From Silurus meridionalis (taxonomy: Eukaryota; Chordata; Actinopteri; Siluriformes; Siluridae), in the NCBI RefSeq assembly GCF_014805685.1, contig NC_060911.1, positions 10,585,212 to 10,649,211 on the forward strand: 64,000 bases of DNA. The letters are read 5' to 3'. Positions 1 to 12,773 of the stretch are shown here, in pieces; position 1 is the first letter of the stretch; each line of letters starts with the position of its first letter. The position numbers and the translations under genes are program-made. Below the pieces are notes generated by a model. That model searched no databases, was not told the origin of the DNA, and saw only the letters and a list, made by a program, of their open reading frames with translations.

Positions 1-242
1 AAGTCGCAGTTTGGTTCAATTTCGTTACAGTTTGGGTGAAGAAATGCTAAACATAAAATTGCTTGTTGTTTTTATTTTGTACATTATGAAAACAATAAAA
101 AAAAATGCCTGTTTGGTTAAATATTATATAAAATTATATTTCAATTCAATTAAATTAATTAAATAAAATGTAATTAATGGAAAAACTTAATTAAATAATT
201 TACATTTGTTAAACCATAATACAGTAATACAAGTGTATATAT

Positions 243-287
<45 letters not shown>

Positions 288-1690
288 TGTGTGTGTGTGT
301 GTGTGTGTGAGTTTTATATTTAATTTTCTAAAGATATGATCTACCTAACTGTTCTACTTATTTCAGCAAACTTTAACAAATGTCATTATTCCTTCCATCC
401 TTCATTCATTCACTTCCTCAAATTGTCGACTTGCCAGGATTTTCTACTTTTTATAAACATAAAGCTGGATATAAAAAGCTAAAGAATCCAAAGCGCAAGC
501 ATCAACCACTTCCTGGTTTAATAATAATTATATTAACAAAATAATAAAAAACATTCAGTGCACATATCGAACTAAAAGCCCTGTACCAAATAGATGTACC
601 GTTACACCCCTTATAATAATATCTATAATTATAAAATGTTTTCTTTTTTTTTGTACTGGACCTGTTTGTTAGTTTGCTTCAATACTAATGGAAAAGTCAC
701 CACTTTGTGATTAGAAAGGTTCCACAACATGCCATGCTTCTCAAAGATTTGAGGGAGGATTCAAGATGGTAACCATCATTGTTTTTTTTAGTACTGTAAT
801 ATTATATATGAATCATTGGGGTCTGCCTTGTGCAACTAGAACATGAACAATGATGTGTGTCAGAAGTTTTCGACATTCTGGATTAATGTGAACAGACGTG
901 CAGACATGGCGACACAACTCTAACCCTAACCCTAACCCTCCAGTTTAAAAAAAAGGAACAGCCATGAATAAAATGGGCAGAAGGCTTGGTTACTCAACCC
1001 CCCTAGAACAGGAATGAGACAACTGCCAGAGCTGTTACCAGCAATGCAACAGTATAGAATTCAGATGCAGAATTCAGGAGCCTAGTACAGCTGCTTTGCT
1101 TGGATTTAGACACTGAGTGTAACTATACTCTTACTGGCTGCTTCTCTTGTGGACTTCTCTAGTGGACACTGCTAATAGCGCACCATTGGAGCGTTTTTTT
1201 AGGTTCTGTGCACTGGGAATGTGGATTGGCTGTAGCAACGAATGTGCTGCAGACTGATAATAAAAAGTGCCGAAGAAAAACGAGAAGCTGGATTTTTTTA
1301 AATGCCTAACCCATTCTGAAGTATAGGGTCTCGGCTGTCAAATTCATTTCATCCTTCAAGAATCAAAAATGAATGTGTATTCAAAAGCTGTGGTCATAAT
1401 ACAGCTCTAGATTTGTGATTAATGCCTCTGGTAAATACGCCAGTGATCTCACTAGCTCTTTCATCTGCTCCTAAACATTCATGAGATAATGTCTATTACA
1501 ACAAATAAAGTGGACGAAGAATACTATAGGCAACATTCATAGCAATGAAAAATATCCTCATGAAGCATGGAAGATGACTGGGATTGTTAACATGATGGAA
1601 GGTTGAGAAAATATGTGACTCTGTGAACTACCAATCAGATCTGTGATGATCTTAGGGGAAACCCCAGCTTACTGGCATTTTGTAAGCACC
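1..1690. other. Noncoding, probably fam184b intron or 3' flank
   Basis: AT-rich DNA with the GT repeat at 245 and a three-unit CCCTAA run at 919-938. I see no exon on either strand. Confidence 0.6.
245..308. repeat. (GT)n microsatellite
   Basis: About 32 GT units with one CT interruption near 287. Confidence 0.95.
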
Positions 1691-3448
1691 ATCTACAGGT
1701 GCATCTCAATAAATTAGAATAGCATTAAAAAGTTAATTTATTTGAGTAATTCAATAAAAAGAGAAAATCTTGTATATTATATAGATTCATTACACAGAGA
1801 CTGAAGTAGTTTAAGTGTATATTTCTTTTCAATTTGATGATTTTAGCTCACATTAACAAAAACCCACCAATTCACTATTTCAAAAAATTTGAATACTTCA
1901 TAAGACCAATAAAAAAAACATTTTTGGATTCTGGAAAGTATGCTCAAATATGGTCATTTACTGTATATGTACTCAATACATCATAGGAGCTACTTTTGCT
2001 TTAATTACTGCCTCATTTCGGCGTGGCATGGAGGTGATCAGTCTGTGGCAGTGCTGAGGTGGTATGGAAGCCCAGGTTTCTTTGACAGTGGCCTTCAGCT
2101 CATTTGCATTTTTTTGGTCTCTTGTTTCTCATTTTCCTCTTAACAATACCCCATAGATTCTCTATGAGGTTCAGGTCTGGTGAGTTTGCTGGCCAGTCAA
2201 GCACACCAACACCATAGTCATTTAACTAACTTTTAGTGCTTTTGGCAGTGTGGGCAGGTGCCAAATCCTTCTGGAAAATAAAATCAGCATCTCCATAAAG
2301 CTGGTCAGCAGAGGGAAGCATGAAGTGCTCTAAACTTCCTGGTAAACGGCTGTGCTGACCTTGGCTTCGATAAAACACAGTGGACCAACACCAGCAGTTG
2401 ACACGACCCCCCAAACCACCACTGACTGTGCAAACTTTACACTGGACCTCAAGCAACTTGGATTCTGTGCCTCTCCTCTCCTATTTCAGACTCTGGGACC
2501 TTGATTTCCAAATGAAATGCACATTTTCTTTCATCTGAAAAGACCACTTTGGCCCACTGAGCAACAGTCCAGTCCTTTTTGTCCTTTGTCCAGGTAAGAC
2601 ACCTCTGACGTTGTCTCTGGTTCAGGAGTGGCTTGACACAAGGAATGAGTCAGTTGTAGCCCATGGATACGTCTGTGCGTGGAGGCTCTTGAAGCACTGA
2701 CGCCAGCTGCAGTCCACTCTTTGTGAATCTCCCCCAAATTCTTGAACGGGCTTCATTTCACCTTTTTCTACCACCTTTTTCCTAACATTCAACATTCCAT
2801 TACTGTCCTTGGATGCAGCACACTGTGAACAGCAGCTTCTTTAGCGATGACCTTTTGTGCCTTACCCTCCATGTGCAGGGTGTCAATGATCGTCTTCGGG
2901 ACAACTGTCAAGTCAGCAGTCTTTCCCCATGATTGTTTAACCTGAACCAGACTGAGACACCATTTAAAGGCTCAGGAAACCTTTGCAGGTGTTTGAATTT
3001 AATGAGCTGATTAGAGTGTGACACCACCAGTCTCCAATATTGAACCTTTTCACAATATGCAAATTTCCAGAATTTAGCTGTGAGCCAAAATCATCAAAAT
3101 TAAAAGAAATAAACATCTGAAATATACAGTGCCTTGCAAAAGTATTGACCCCCCTTGGCGTTTTTCCTATTTTGTTGCCTTACAACTTGGAATTAAAATG
3201 GATTTTTATTTGGATTTCATGTAATGGACATACACAAAATAGTCCAAATTGGTGAAGTGAAATGAAAAAATAACTTGTTTCAAAAGATTTTTAAAAATAA
3301 ATAACGGAAAAGTGGTGCGTGCATATGTATTCACCCCCTTTGCTATTAAGCCTCTAAATAAGATCTGGTGCAACCAATTACCTTCAGAAGTCACGTAATT
3401 ACTTAAATAAAGTCCACCTGTGTGCAATCTAAGTGTCACATTATCTCA

Positions 3449-3450
<2 letters not shown>

Positions 3451-3514
<64 letters not shown>
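3451..3514. repeat. (AT)n microsatellite inside Tc1
   Basis: 32 AT units upstream of the transposase start. Confidence 0.95.
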
Positions 3515-3518
<4 letters not shown>

Positions 3519-3584
3519 CTGTTCTGAAAGGCCCCAGAGTCTGCAACACCACTAAGCAAGGGGCACCACCAAGCAAGCGGCACC

Positions 3585-4605
3585 ATGAAGACCAAGGAGC
3601 TCGCCAAACAGGTCAGGGACAAAGTTGTGGAGAAGTACAGATCAGGGTTGGGTTATAAAAAAAAATCCAAAACTTTGAACATCCCACAGAGCACCATTAA
3701 AGCCATTATTAAAAAATGGAAAGAATATGGCACCACAACAAACCTGGCAAGAGAGGGCCACCCACCAAAACTCACAGACCAGGCAAGGAGGGCATTAATC
3801 AGAGAGGCAACAAAGAGACCAAAGATAACCCTGAAGGAGCTGCAAAGCTCCACAGCGAAGATTGGAGTATCTGTCCATAGGACCACTTTAAGCCGTACAC
3901 TACACAGAGCTGGGCTTTATGGAAGAGTGGCCAGAAAAAAGCCATTGCTTTAAGAAAAAAATAAGCAAACATGTTTGGTGTTCGCCAAAAGGCATGTGGG
4001 AGACTCCCCAAACATATGAAAGAAGGTACTCTGGTCAGATGAGACTAAAATTGAGCTTTTTGCCCATCAAGGAAAACGCTATGTCTGGCGCAAACCCAAC
4101 ATCTCTCATCACCCCGAGAACACCATCCCGTCCAGTGAAGCATGGTGGTGGCAGCATCATGCTGTGGGGATGTTTTTCATCAGCAGGGACTGGGAAACTG
4201 GTCATAATTGAAGGAATGATGGATGGCGCTAAATACAGGGAAATTTTTGAGGGAAACCTGTTTTAGTCTTCCAGAGATTTGAGACTGGGACGGAGGTTCA
4301 CCTTCCAGCAGGACAATGACCCTAAGCATACTGCTAAAGCAACACTCCAGTGGTTTAAGGGGAAACATTTAAATGTCTTGGAATGGCCTAGTCAAAGCCC
4401 AGACCTCAATCCAATTGAGAATCTGTGGTATGACTTAAAGATTGCTGTACACCAGCGGAACCCATCCAACTTGAAGGAGCTGGAGCAGTTTTACCTTGAA
4501 GAATGGGCAAAAATCCCAGTGGCTAGATGTGCCAAGCTTATAGATACATACCCCAAGAGACTTGCAGCTGTAATTGCTGCAAAAGGTGGCTCTACAAAGT
4601 ATTGA
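3585..4605 (+). pseudogene. Tc1 transposase, broken by a frameshift and a nonsense codon
   Basis: Starts MKTKELAKQVRDKVVEKYRS with a helix-turn-helix (IPQSTIKAIIKKW) and reads to about 3950, then shifts frame near a run of A. It continues to an in-frame TAG at about 4264 where a Gln codon is expected, then resumes [19 protein letters not shown] and [11 protein letters not shown] to KGGSTKY at 4605. The D...D...E catalytic core is recognisable. Two lesions mean no active enzyme. Confidence 0.9.
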
Positions 4606-5099
4606 CTTTGGGGGGTGAATAGTTATGCACGCTCAAGTTTTCTGTTTTTTTGTCTTATTTCTTGTTTGTTTCTCAATAAAAAATATTTTGCATCTTCAAA
4701 GTGGTAGGCATGTTGTGTAAATCAAATGATACAAACCCCCAAAAAATCCATTTCAATTCCAGGTTGTAAGACAACAAAATAGGAAAAACGCCAAGGGGGG
4801 TCAATACTTTTGCAAGGCACTGTATCAGTTTGTGTGTGATGAATCACTATAATATAATGTTTGTACTGAATTACTAAAATAAATAAAGTTTTAATTATAT
4901 TTATATTTATTGAGATGCACCTGCAGGTACCAGGGATAAGGAAATGGATGTTTTGGCGATTCTGAAGAGTTGACTAGTCCCTTTCAGTCCATGGTGTCCT
5001 TAAAATATTTTTTGTAATTTCAATACTAGAAACTATAAAGACTGTCTTTCCACATACTAATAATGCTGTTTGCGTAAAGTATAAATTAATATAATCAAA

Positions 5100-5250
5100 T
5101 TGGGAGGAATTGGTAGCTCATTGGTTAAAATGTCGGTTAAATGAACTTCAGATCATAATGGCATGAGTTCAAATCCCAGCACAACCAAGCTACCACTGTT
5201 GCTACCCTTGACCAAGGTGCTCGCTCTGGATTCGGAATGGGAAACACATT
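5100..5250 (+). mobile_element. tRNA-derived SINE, decayed
   Basis: TTGGTAGCTCATTGGTTAAA, ATGAGTTCAAATCCCAGCAC and CTTGACCAAGGTGCTCGCTC; lies 100 bp from fam184b exon 6. Confidence 0.6.
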
Positions 5251-5351
5251 TATTTCCAAACATTTGAACCTAGATGTAATCGTAACCTAAATGTGAGTGC
5301 ACAAGAATGCCTCTTGTATGTCATAAATCTAGACTTCAGAAGTTTCTGTAC

Positions 5352-5615
5352 CTGCTTCCTCTCGTTTTCCAGCGACGCTTGTGTTTGGCGCAACTCACTG
5401 GCATGTTTACAGATCAATTCTTCCAGCGCTTTCCTCAGTTTCTCTTTAAGACGGACTTTTTCCTCCTCCATATTTTTCTGCACTCTTTTCTTTTCGTCCT
5501 CCAACTCGTGCATGTCATTTGATCGCTCTTTCTCCACCTCTTGGTGGAGGCGCTGAATCTCCTCAGCATGAGCACGCTGCAGCTCCAGGCGCATGGAAGA
5601 CAAAGCATCTGCATG
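5352..5615 (-). CDS. fam184b: fam184b coding exon 6 (last exon visible)
   Basis: Acceptor TGTTTTAG, then HADALSSMRLELQRAHAEEI to LENERKQ, donor GTACAG; 88 codons, phase 0 (residues 414-501). The KLRKALEELICKHASELR stretch aligns by eye with FAM184B. Confidence 0.83.
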
Positions 5616-7143
5616 CTAAAACACACACGCCAGTAAATAGCACATTCAGCATATTGTATGTAATATAATCAGTATTTTAAAAAAAACTTATAAAGAGACT
5701 ACATCTCTTACCCTTCTCTTGTCTTTTCTTACATATATTATATGTTAATTAAAAAGTACAGATTTAAGCATGTGAAACATTTCAAAAGTTTATGTTACCA
5801 TTGATTTAAACAGGTAATAAATATCAGTTTATAACCAACACCAGTTCGATCCTTAGCTCGTTACTGTCAAAGCTCTAACAGCGTCAAGGGAATATTTATA
5901 GTAAATGATCTCTTCCCTGCATTGTGGTATAGGGAACTGCACAATCTACAGCTGACAGCACAGCCATAGCAGAACTGAGACCGAGGAAAGAATGTTGAAA
6001 AGAACTTGCAGAAAAACACAATGTTGTGTGCATTTTTGTAATTTCCATAGGTGTATGTGCTCAGTGGAAGTCTGTTCAAGCAAACACAGCTGTCACGGTA
6101 TCCTGGCGACAGCTTCTCCAATATCTCCAACTAACAGGATCTCCAGAATACTGTGGGTTGTGTGTCTAAAACCCAACAGCAAAACAACAGAATTGTCTAA
6201 TAATCACTTGTGAAACTGTATGTAGTACTATTATTTTTTTTTATCATGTAAATGAATATATTTAGATAATACCATATTAATACTTTTCAAGTTTACTCTA
6301 ATCAACATGGGTATGGACAAATATTGACAATTTATTCAAATGTATGTTTATTTTTAGTGAAATCAAACTTAACATAGAGCATGAAGAAAAAAATATTCTT
6401 GTAAATGTTTTAAAGTAATTGTGGTGCTTTAAATTACGTAAATCATCAGGACACCAAACGGAACTTTTGCTATGTTTCCACACGGACGGTTTTAATTGCC
6501 GGATGTGTGCGGCATGGTGGATTTTGGTGCTTGATTCGAGACTTGGATCGTCAGTATAACAAATGTTTAGTGATTACAAATAATTTTCCAGTGGAGTTTA
6601 TTATTTTTAAGATCTGAGTAAAGAAACGGACGTCGTGAATAAATGTTTGTTGCATTGAAGGTTTTCAATTCGGCTCTAATATAAATGTATTTATATTTTT
6701 AATAAAAAGATTTATAGAAATTGTATAGAAATGGCCACTGGATTAATCTTAACGTTAATAAAATGAATGCCTCTGAAATGAATTTGCGCTATATAGTTAA
6801 TTGCCTAATTTACCTGCTTGAGCACTGAGAATTCAGAAGAGGCTTAATTATTATGTTTACCTGCTATGTGGATATTATTTGGGCATCCAGGTGGAGGCGG
6901 TTACCTGTTTGAGCATGCGAGCATGGTCATTAGAGCGGCTGCTGTTTTGAAGTTCCAGTTCTTTGTTCCTAATATTGAGACGACTCAATTGAGATCTCAG
7001 TTCCTCCACTTCAGCAGACACCAGCACTTGAGAGGAGCTTTGGTTCAACAGTTCCTCTAAAGAGTAATTAAGACTTTCTTAGCATTTTCCTAACCACGTC
7101 GGAAGTTTGACACAAAGCCATATCATAAAACAGCGGTTTGTAT

Positions 7144-7204
<61 letters not shown>

Positions 7205-7852
7205 TAAATGATACAAAATATGTAAGTCAACTGCAAAGAAATGCGAGTAGCATTAGTAAAGACTCCATTAATGGAGCATTTGTCCTCTTACCATCTGGAA
7301 AGAGGTACAGGGCCATCAAGTCACAAACAAATAGACTGAAGTGCAGTTTCTTACCCAGAGCTGCAGCTGCCATCACTCTCCAACCATGACCCTAATAATT
7401 CCCCAGAACTATTTCACAAGGCGTACCTTTTGCTGCTTTTGTGCACTTTATAACTTGTCACTTTATAATAATATCGATAACGGTTTTATTAACACATTTT
7501 ATTTAACCAAGGCGTTATACTTTAACTTGTTTCTATTTAGATTTATGACATTTGGCAAATGCCCTTATCCAGACGAATTACAACTGAGCAGTTGAGGGTT
7601 AAGAGTCTTGCTCCAGCAGGGGTCGCTTAGAGGTACTGGGATTTAACCTTATGACCTTCTGATGTAAGGTCTAATGCCCTAAACACTCCTCCTTTAGATT
7701 TTGTATACATTTCCCAGTTTTATTCTACTTTATTCTTACATTAATTCTTAAGTATATGCTTTTTTTATAGTTTTATTTTCAAATTGCCAAACAAAAAAAA
7801 CGTTGTTGTATTGGACACACTTGCAACAGACGTCAAAGCCAAATTCAAGCAG

Positions 7853-7909
<57 letters not shown>

Positions 7910-10900
7910 CGTTATAACAATTCCTTTTACACACTTGGAGCATTATCATATCGCATTCCACATCATCTGGCCCTTTATGAGCAGTCGTTTTATGATTTTA
8001 TATTTAAGCAAACTGTTATTCTGAACCATAGATGCCTAAAACTAGTAGTTTGACAGATGCCTGTAGTGACTTCATATAGAAATTCATTTAATTTGATATT
8101 TAATATAACATATTTTTCCTCATTTAAAGCTGAAAAAAATACTCAACTGAAAAAAGAATTAGAGTATATAAGAGTGAATAAGGGAATTAGCCCAATTTTA
8201 AAAGAATAAATAAAATAAGAAGTTGCTTAATGTACATAATTAGAGGTCACTGGGAATAAAACATGGCTGTTTAGTTAATTGCCTGAATAGCTGTATTGAC
8301 TCTATAGTACAATATTACTCTAATGTACTATAAATGGGATTGTTCGATGTACTACTTGAACGTTTAATTTGACAAAAAAAAACGTTGATAGTAAAACATC
8401 TAGTAATGTAATTACTTCTAAATATTATAAAATTATATTTGAGGGATCCACAGCAACTTTCATTGTAATATGTAATATATTTATTTTTGGCCCGCGTTCG
8501 TCAAATAAGTTTGATTTTTTTATAAAAAAGAGATTGGGCACCTCTGTTCTAAACCCACCAGGTGATAGTGTAGTGCAAATAAATGCCAACTACAAAATCA
8601 GTATTCACTGCGATGCTGACAATGGGCATCTAAATAATATCTGGTCAGTGATGGTCCTGTGGTGATTTTTTCTGATGGACAGGGTAAAGATAATTGAGCA
8701 GAAAGGCCACAGTCAGTAATTTTCCACAGTGTGTATCGATATTGTAGGAGTACTTGACAAAAGGGCTAATGAATGTAAGCATAAACAGGGTGTACCTAAG
8801 ACAGGTGAGTCGTTTCTTGTGTGCTTGTGACCGGTTTACCAGAATATGTAACTGTAACTGAGGGTAGATTTATTTATAATAATCTTTTTTACAGTTTACC
8901 TGATTTGTTTTGCAGTTCATTCTCTTGCAGTAATAATCGTTCTTTTGCCACAGCAAGCTCCTCCTCTGCTTTCCTAGTTACTCTTTCTGCCTCTGCAACT
9001 CGATGATGGCAATTTTCCAGCTGCTCTTCTAGATCCTAATGTAATATAAGAGAAAAAAGTAAACTTGGTGCTTTTCAATCAATAGTATATACAGTCAGGG
9101 AATATACTATTTGTCAGGTTTGGAAAGTGGTATAATTTCCGTACATTTGCGTCTGCATACCCGATTTGAAATGATTTATAATCAAGCAATCAAGCTATAA
9201 TAGAACTGTAGGCATTTTAATCCAATGGGTTTAACCAGAACATACAATTCGTTTTTCATATTTCTTCTACTTTCACAGAAGCAGTTAGAATGTTTTAATC
9301 CCATCAAAACCACCAACTCGTGTATTAGATATCTTGCAACATGTTTCTTCAATTAGATAATACTAGAAAAAAAAACATCTTCAAAGCTTTTAAACAAAAC
9401 CTTCTTTCGGCTTCTCCCATTAGGGGTCGCCATAGCGGATCATTCGTTTTCATGATCCGCATATTTGATTTGGCATGTTTTTACGCTGGATGCCCTTCCT
9501 AACGCAACCCTCCCCATTTATCCGGGCTTGGGACCGGCACTAAGAGTGCACTGGCTTGTGCAACCCTAATTGCTGGGGATGGTTCCGGGAATCGAACCCA
9601 GGCCACAGCGGTGAGAGTGCCGCATTCTAACCACTAGACCACCAATGAACCCCAAAGCTTTTAAACAAGATATTATCAAATCCATCATTAAAAAAACCCT
9701 CATCTCAAACCCTGTCAGGTGTCCAACTATTGGCCTCTGTCACGCACGGATCAAGAGTCAGAAACCGGTCGTAAAGTCAATGCGCTTTATTTTCCTTGAA
9801 ACCTCCAGAGAAGCGAACACCAAAGAACGGGTGGGATGCAGCACATAGGTAGTCCAGAGATGATCTGTAGAGTAAACTGTAGATCAGACAGTAGAGCATT
9901 TTTTACAATGGACATAATCTCAAAGCAGCTTTACAGAGATAAAGTGGTTAAAAAGTTGTGTAAAAGGAAAGTATAAGTTTAGTGCGTATACATTTGTTCC
10001 TTATAATTGTAAGTTTACTACTATTAAATTCAATTCAATTCATTTTTATTTGTATTGCGCTTTTAACAATGAACATTGTCTCAAAGCAGCTTTACACAGA
10101 TAATGTGGTGATTAAAAGTGAATACGTTCTTTATAAGTGAATATGTCTCTGATGAGCGAGCCGGTGACCACTGTGGCAAGGAAAAACTCCCCGAGATGGC
10201 ATAAGGAAGAAACCTTGAGAGGAACCAGACTCAAGAGGGAACCCATCCTCATCTGGGTTGCACCGAATGTCCATTTGTAGCAGATATACAATGTTGCGGG
10301 GTACAGTGATGATGATGATCAGAAGCTAAAAGAAGTCCTGAGTCAGTGTAGGAGACTGTTGACATTAACTACAGTCCAAATCCATTCTTAAAGCGCCCGT
10401 TCTTACTCCGGAATTTCATGGAACCACCCAAGGTGTTGATGAGAAACCGTCCCAAGCTGCACAGAGTGGCCTCCAGTCGAAGAGAACACTATCCAGAGGC
10501 AGGCCTGGACAAAGTGGGAAGATCCACGGAGGGGAGAGGGGCAACTGTGATCCTAGTGTTGCTTAAAATTAGTTTTGACATCACTGGTCCTACTATTCTC
10601 CTTGATAAAGTAGAACATGTTGTGCTTCCACAGGTCTAATTTGATTAATTGTTATCAGTTTATAAATGTAAATGGTGACTTCCCCATGCATAAGATATAG
10701 TTTGGTGTTTCACAAGGCTCTGTTTTAGAACCCATTGTTTAAAATACCACGTTAACAACATTTGGCAGATGAAACTGAGCATTTGTCAGTAAAGCGCCTT
10801 GCACAAGCGCCCAGCAGTTGCAACTTGTTATTGATATAATATTGATGGACCGTCCGATCACAATTACAACATTTTACCACTGAGCTACATTCACTATTTT

Positions 10901-12734
10901 CTTTATACTGTACATGCTACTTCTTTGTAACATTATTTAAAATATGGTATTAGATTCCACATTTATTAAGAAGACACAGACGCAAAAGCAGATAAGTGAC
11001 AGATTAATAAACTTCAGGACATGTTAAAAGCTTAATATGTTTTTGGATCTGAGTTTGTGTTAAAAGGTTCTCTGTGTAATTCAGGTGGTTAAAGTATATA
11101 AGTACCAGGGATGTTCAAGTCAAACCGGGACTTGTAATTTTACAGGTATAAATATGGATGTCAGCAGGAAGGAGGAAAAGAGGAGGACCAAGGAGGAGGT
11201 TTATGGATGTGGTGAGGGAAGACATGCAGGATGTTGGTTTGAAAGAGGCAGATGTAAAGGACAGGGGGGTAAAGGGAACAGATGATCCGCTGTGGCGGCC
11301 CCTAATGGGAGCAGCTGAAAGAAGAAGAAGAAGTGTGGCAGTACTACATGTAGTAGTATGTTGCTAGTGTGTCCTATTACTTATAGGTGGTCCACATGTA
11401 GTGGGCCGATCCAAAGACCGTTAATCAAGATTACAGTCAACAGTGTTAGTGCGAGGAACAGCATGTGGTGATGAAGTTTTTTGTGAACAAAGGCATAAAA
11501 TCCACGGATATCTACAGAAGACTATCATTTGCAGTAAGACATTTGAATGGTGTAAACGTTTCAAAGGTGGCCGTAGTGGTTCCCAGCCCACATCAGTCGT
11601 TCTTGTGAACATTCAGCATGTGGAACACCTGATGGATAATCGACACATAACTTGAAATGACACAAGAGACGAATCTTTCTGTGGGAAGGGTGAATGGCTG
11701 TTCCCGGATGGTTTAGGCGTACTGACAAACCGTTTTATGCCGAATCTTTTCAGGCATTAGTTAAACGCTGGATTAGATGTATAAATGTAGCAGGGGAGTA
11801 TGTCAAAAATATGTTCCCACTCTTGGAAATTTCTCAAAAGTCTTGGTTTGACTTGAACACCCCTTGTGAATGTATATGTGTGGGTGTGAGAAAAAAACAT
11901 ATACTGTCTGTGTTTCTTTGTATCGTGTAAGTGTATTCTTTCAGACGTAACCACATCATCGTTCACCATGAAATATGCATTAAACTGAAACCAATCAATC
12001 GCTGAGGAATACTTTACTTAATCATAGTTTAGATGACAAAAATGAGTTTACATGGTATCTCTGATCCATTCATTCAACCAGTCCAGCATCACTTACTGCT
12101 AGAGTTTATAACTCAACTACTACTTGCTACTACTTTAGTTTCAGCTTTAAATTTTCGCACAAGAGTTACAGGCTTTTTTTCTGACTTGTATAAAAGTCAT
12201 TACAGTCTATTTTTGTGTCTATTTGTGTAAGCAAAATGAGCACTGTAAGAAAAGTAAGCACTGGTAATTATCTTTAATTCTAGGTCTGACCCCTCTAATC
12301 TCTGTCTCAGTTAAAGATTGACATGTCACTCAAAGCAGTAGTCTAATTCTATTTTTGCACATAGTGAGTTAGGCACTAGGCACTTCCAGGTTTATTTTTA
12401 GCTACACATTAGCAATATAAAAAACTGAAAAAGTAGTAGCAACTCTGAAAGGATGGATGATCATTTTTCAAGTTCAATTTATAAATATATGTAAATTAGT
12501 CACGAATACAAATAAAAAGTCACGATTGCATCATCCCCATATGTGAAGAAATCTCTAAATCACTAATCGGATTTTGGGTTCAAATAATTTTAAGTTGTCC
12601 ACATACTTTTGCCTATATAATGTGAATGAAGAGTTTCATGTGTTTTATATATAAAATAAACTGTTTACCGATCAGCACAATGAGCCATCAAAATCATTAT
12701 TCATAAGTAATCATGTTTAGTAAGCTTGATATGA

Positions 12735-12773
<39 letters not shown>

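Larger units (their letters stand above)
3127..4822 (+). mobile_element. Tc1-like transposon, full length, nested in the outer Tc1
   Basis: Starts CAGTGCCTTGCAAAAGTATT and ends with the complement at 4822, flanked by TA at 3125-3126 and 4823-4824. Imperfect terminal repeats run about 75 bp. 1696 bp in total. It lies wholly between the two halves of the outer Tc1, so it is the younger insertion. An AT microsatellite at 3451-3514 has expanded inside it. Confidence 0.93.
1696..4923 (-). mobile_element. Tc1-like transposon (minus strand), broken and hosting a second Tc1
   Basis: Terminal repeats CAGGTGCATCTCAATAAA at 1696 and its complement ending at 4923. A TA precedes the left end; the right flank is CA, so one duplicated TA has mutated. 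Between 2160 and 2960 the minus strand shows transposase fragments, with FQKDLAPAHTAKSTKS and upstream helix-turn-helix parts in several frames, so the gene is dead. Without the inner element the length is about 1.5 kb, normal for Tc1. Confidence 0.85.

Noticed and set aside
919..938. Three telomere-like CCCTAA units
   Set aside because: Too short and inside ordinary DNA; chance or a tiny relic.
4950..5351. Possible further fam184b exon downstream of exon 6
   Set aside because: Only a decayed SINE and AT-rich sequence; no splice-bounded coiled-coil reading found.
8369..8665. 98-codon plus-strand open frame
   Set aside because: Covers a dispersed repeat and AT-rich flank; composition is not coding-like.
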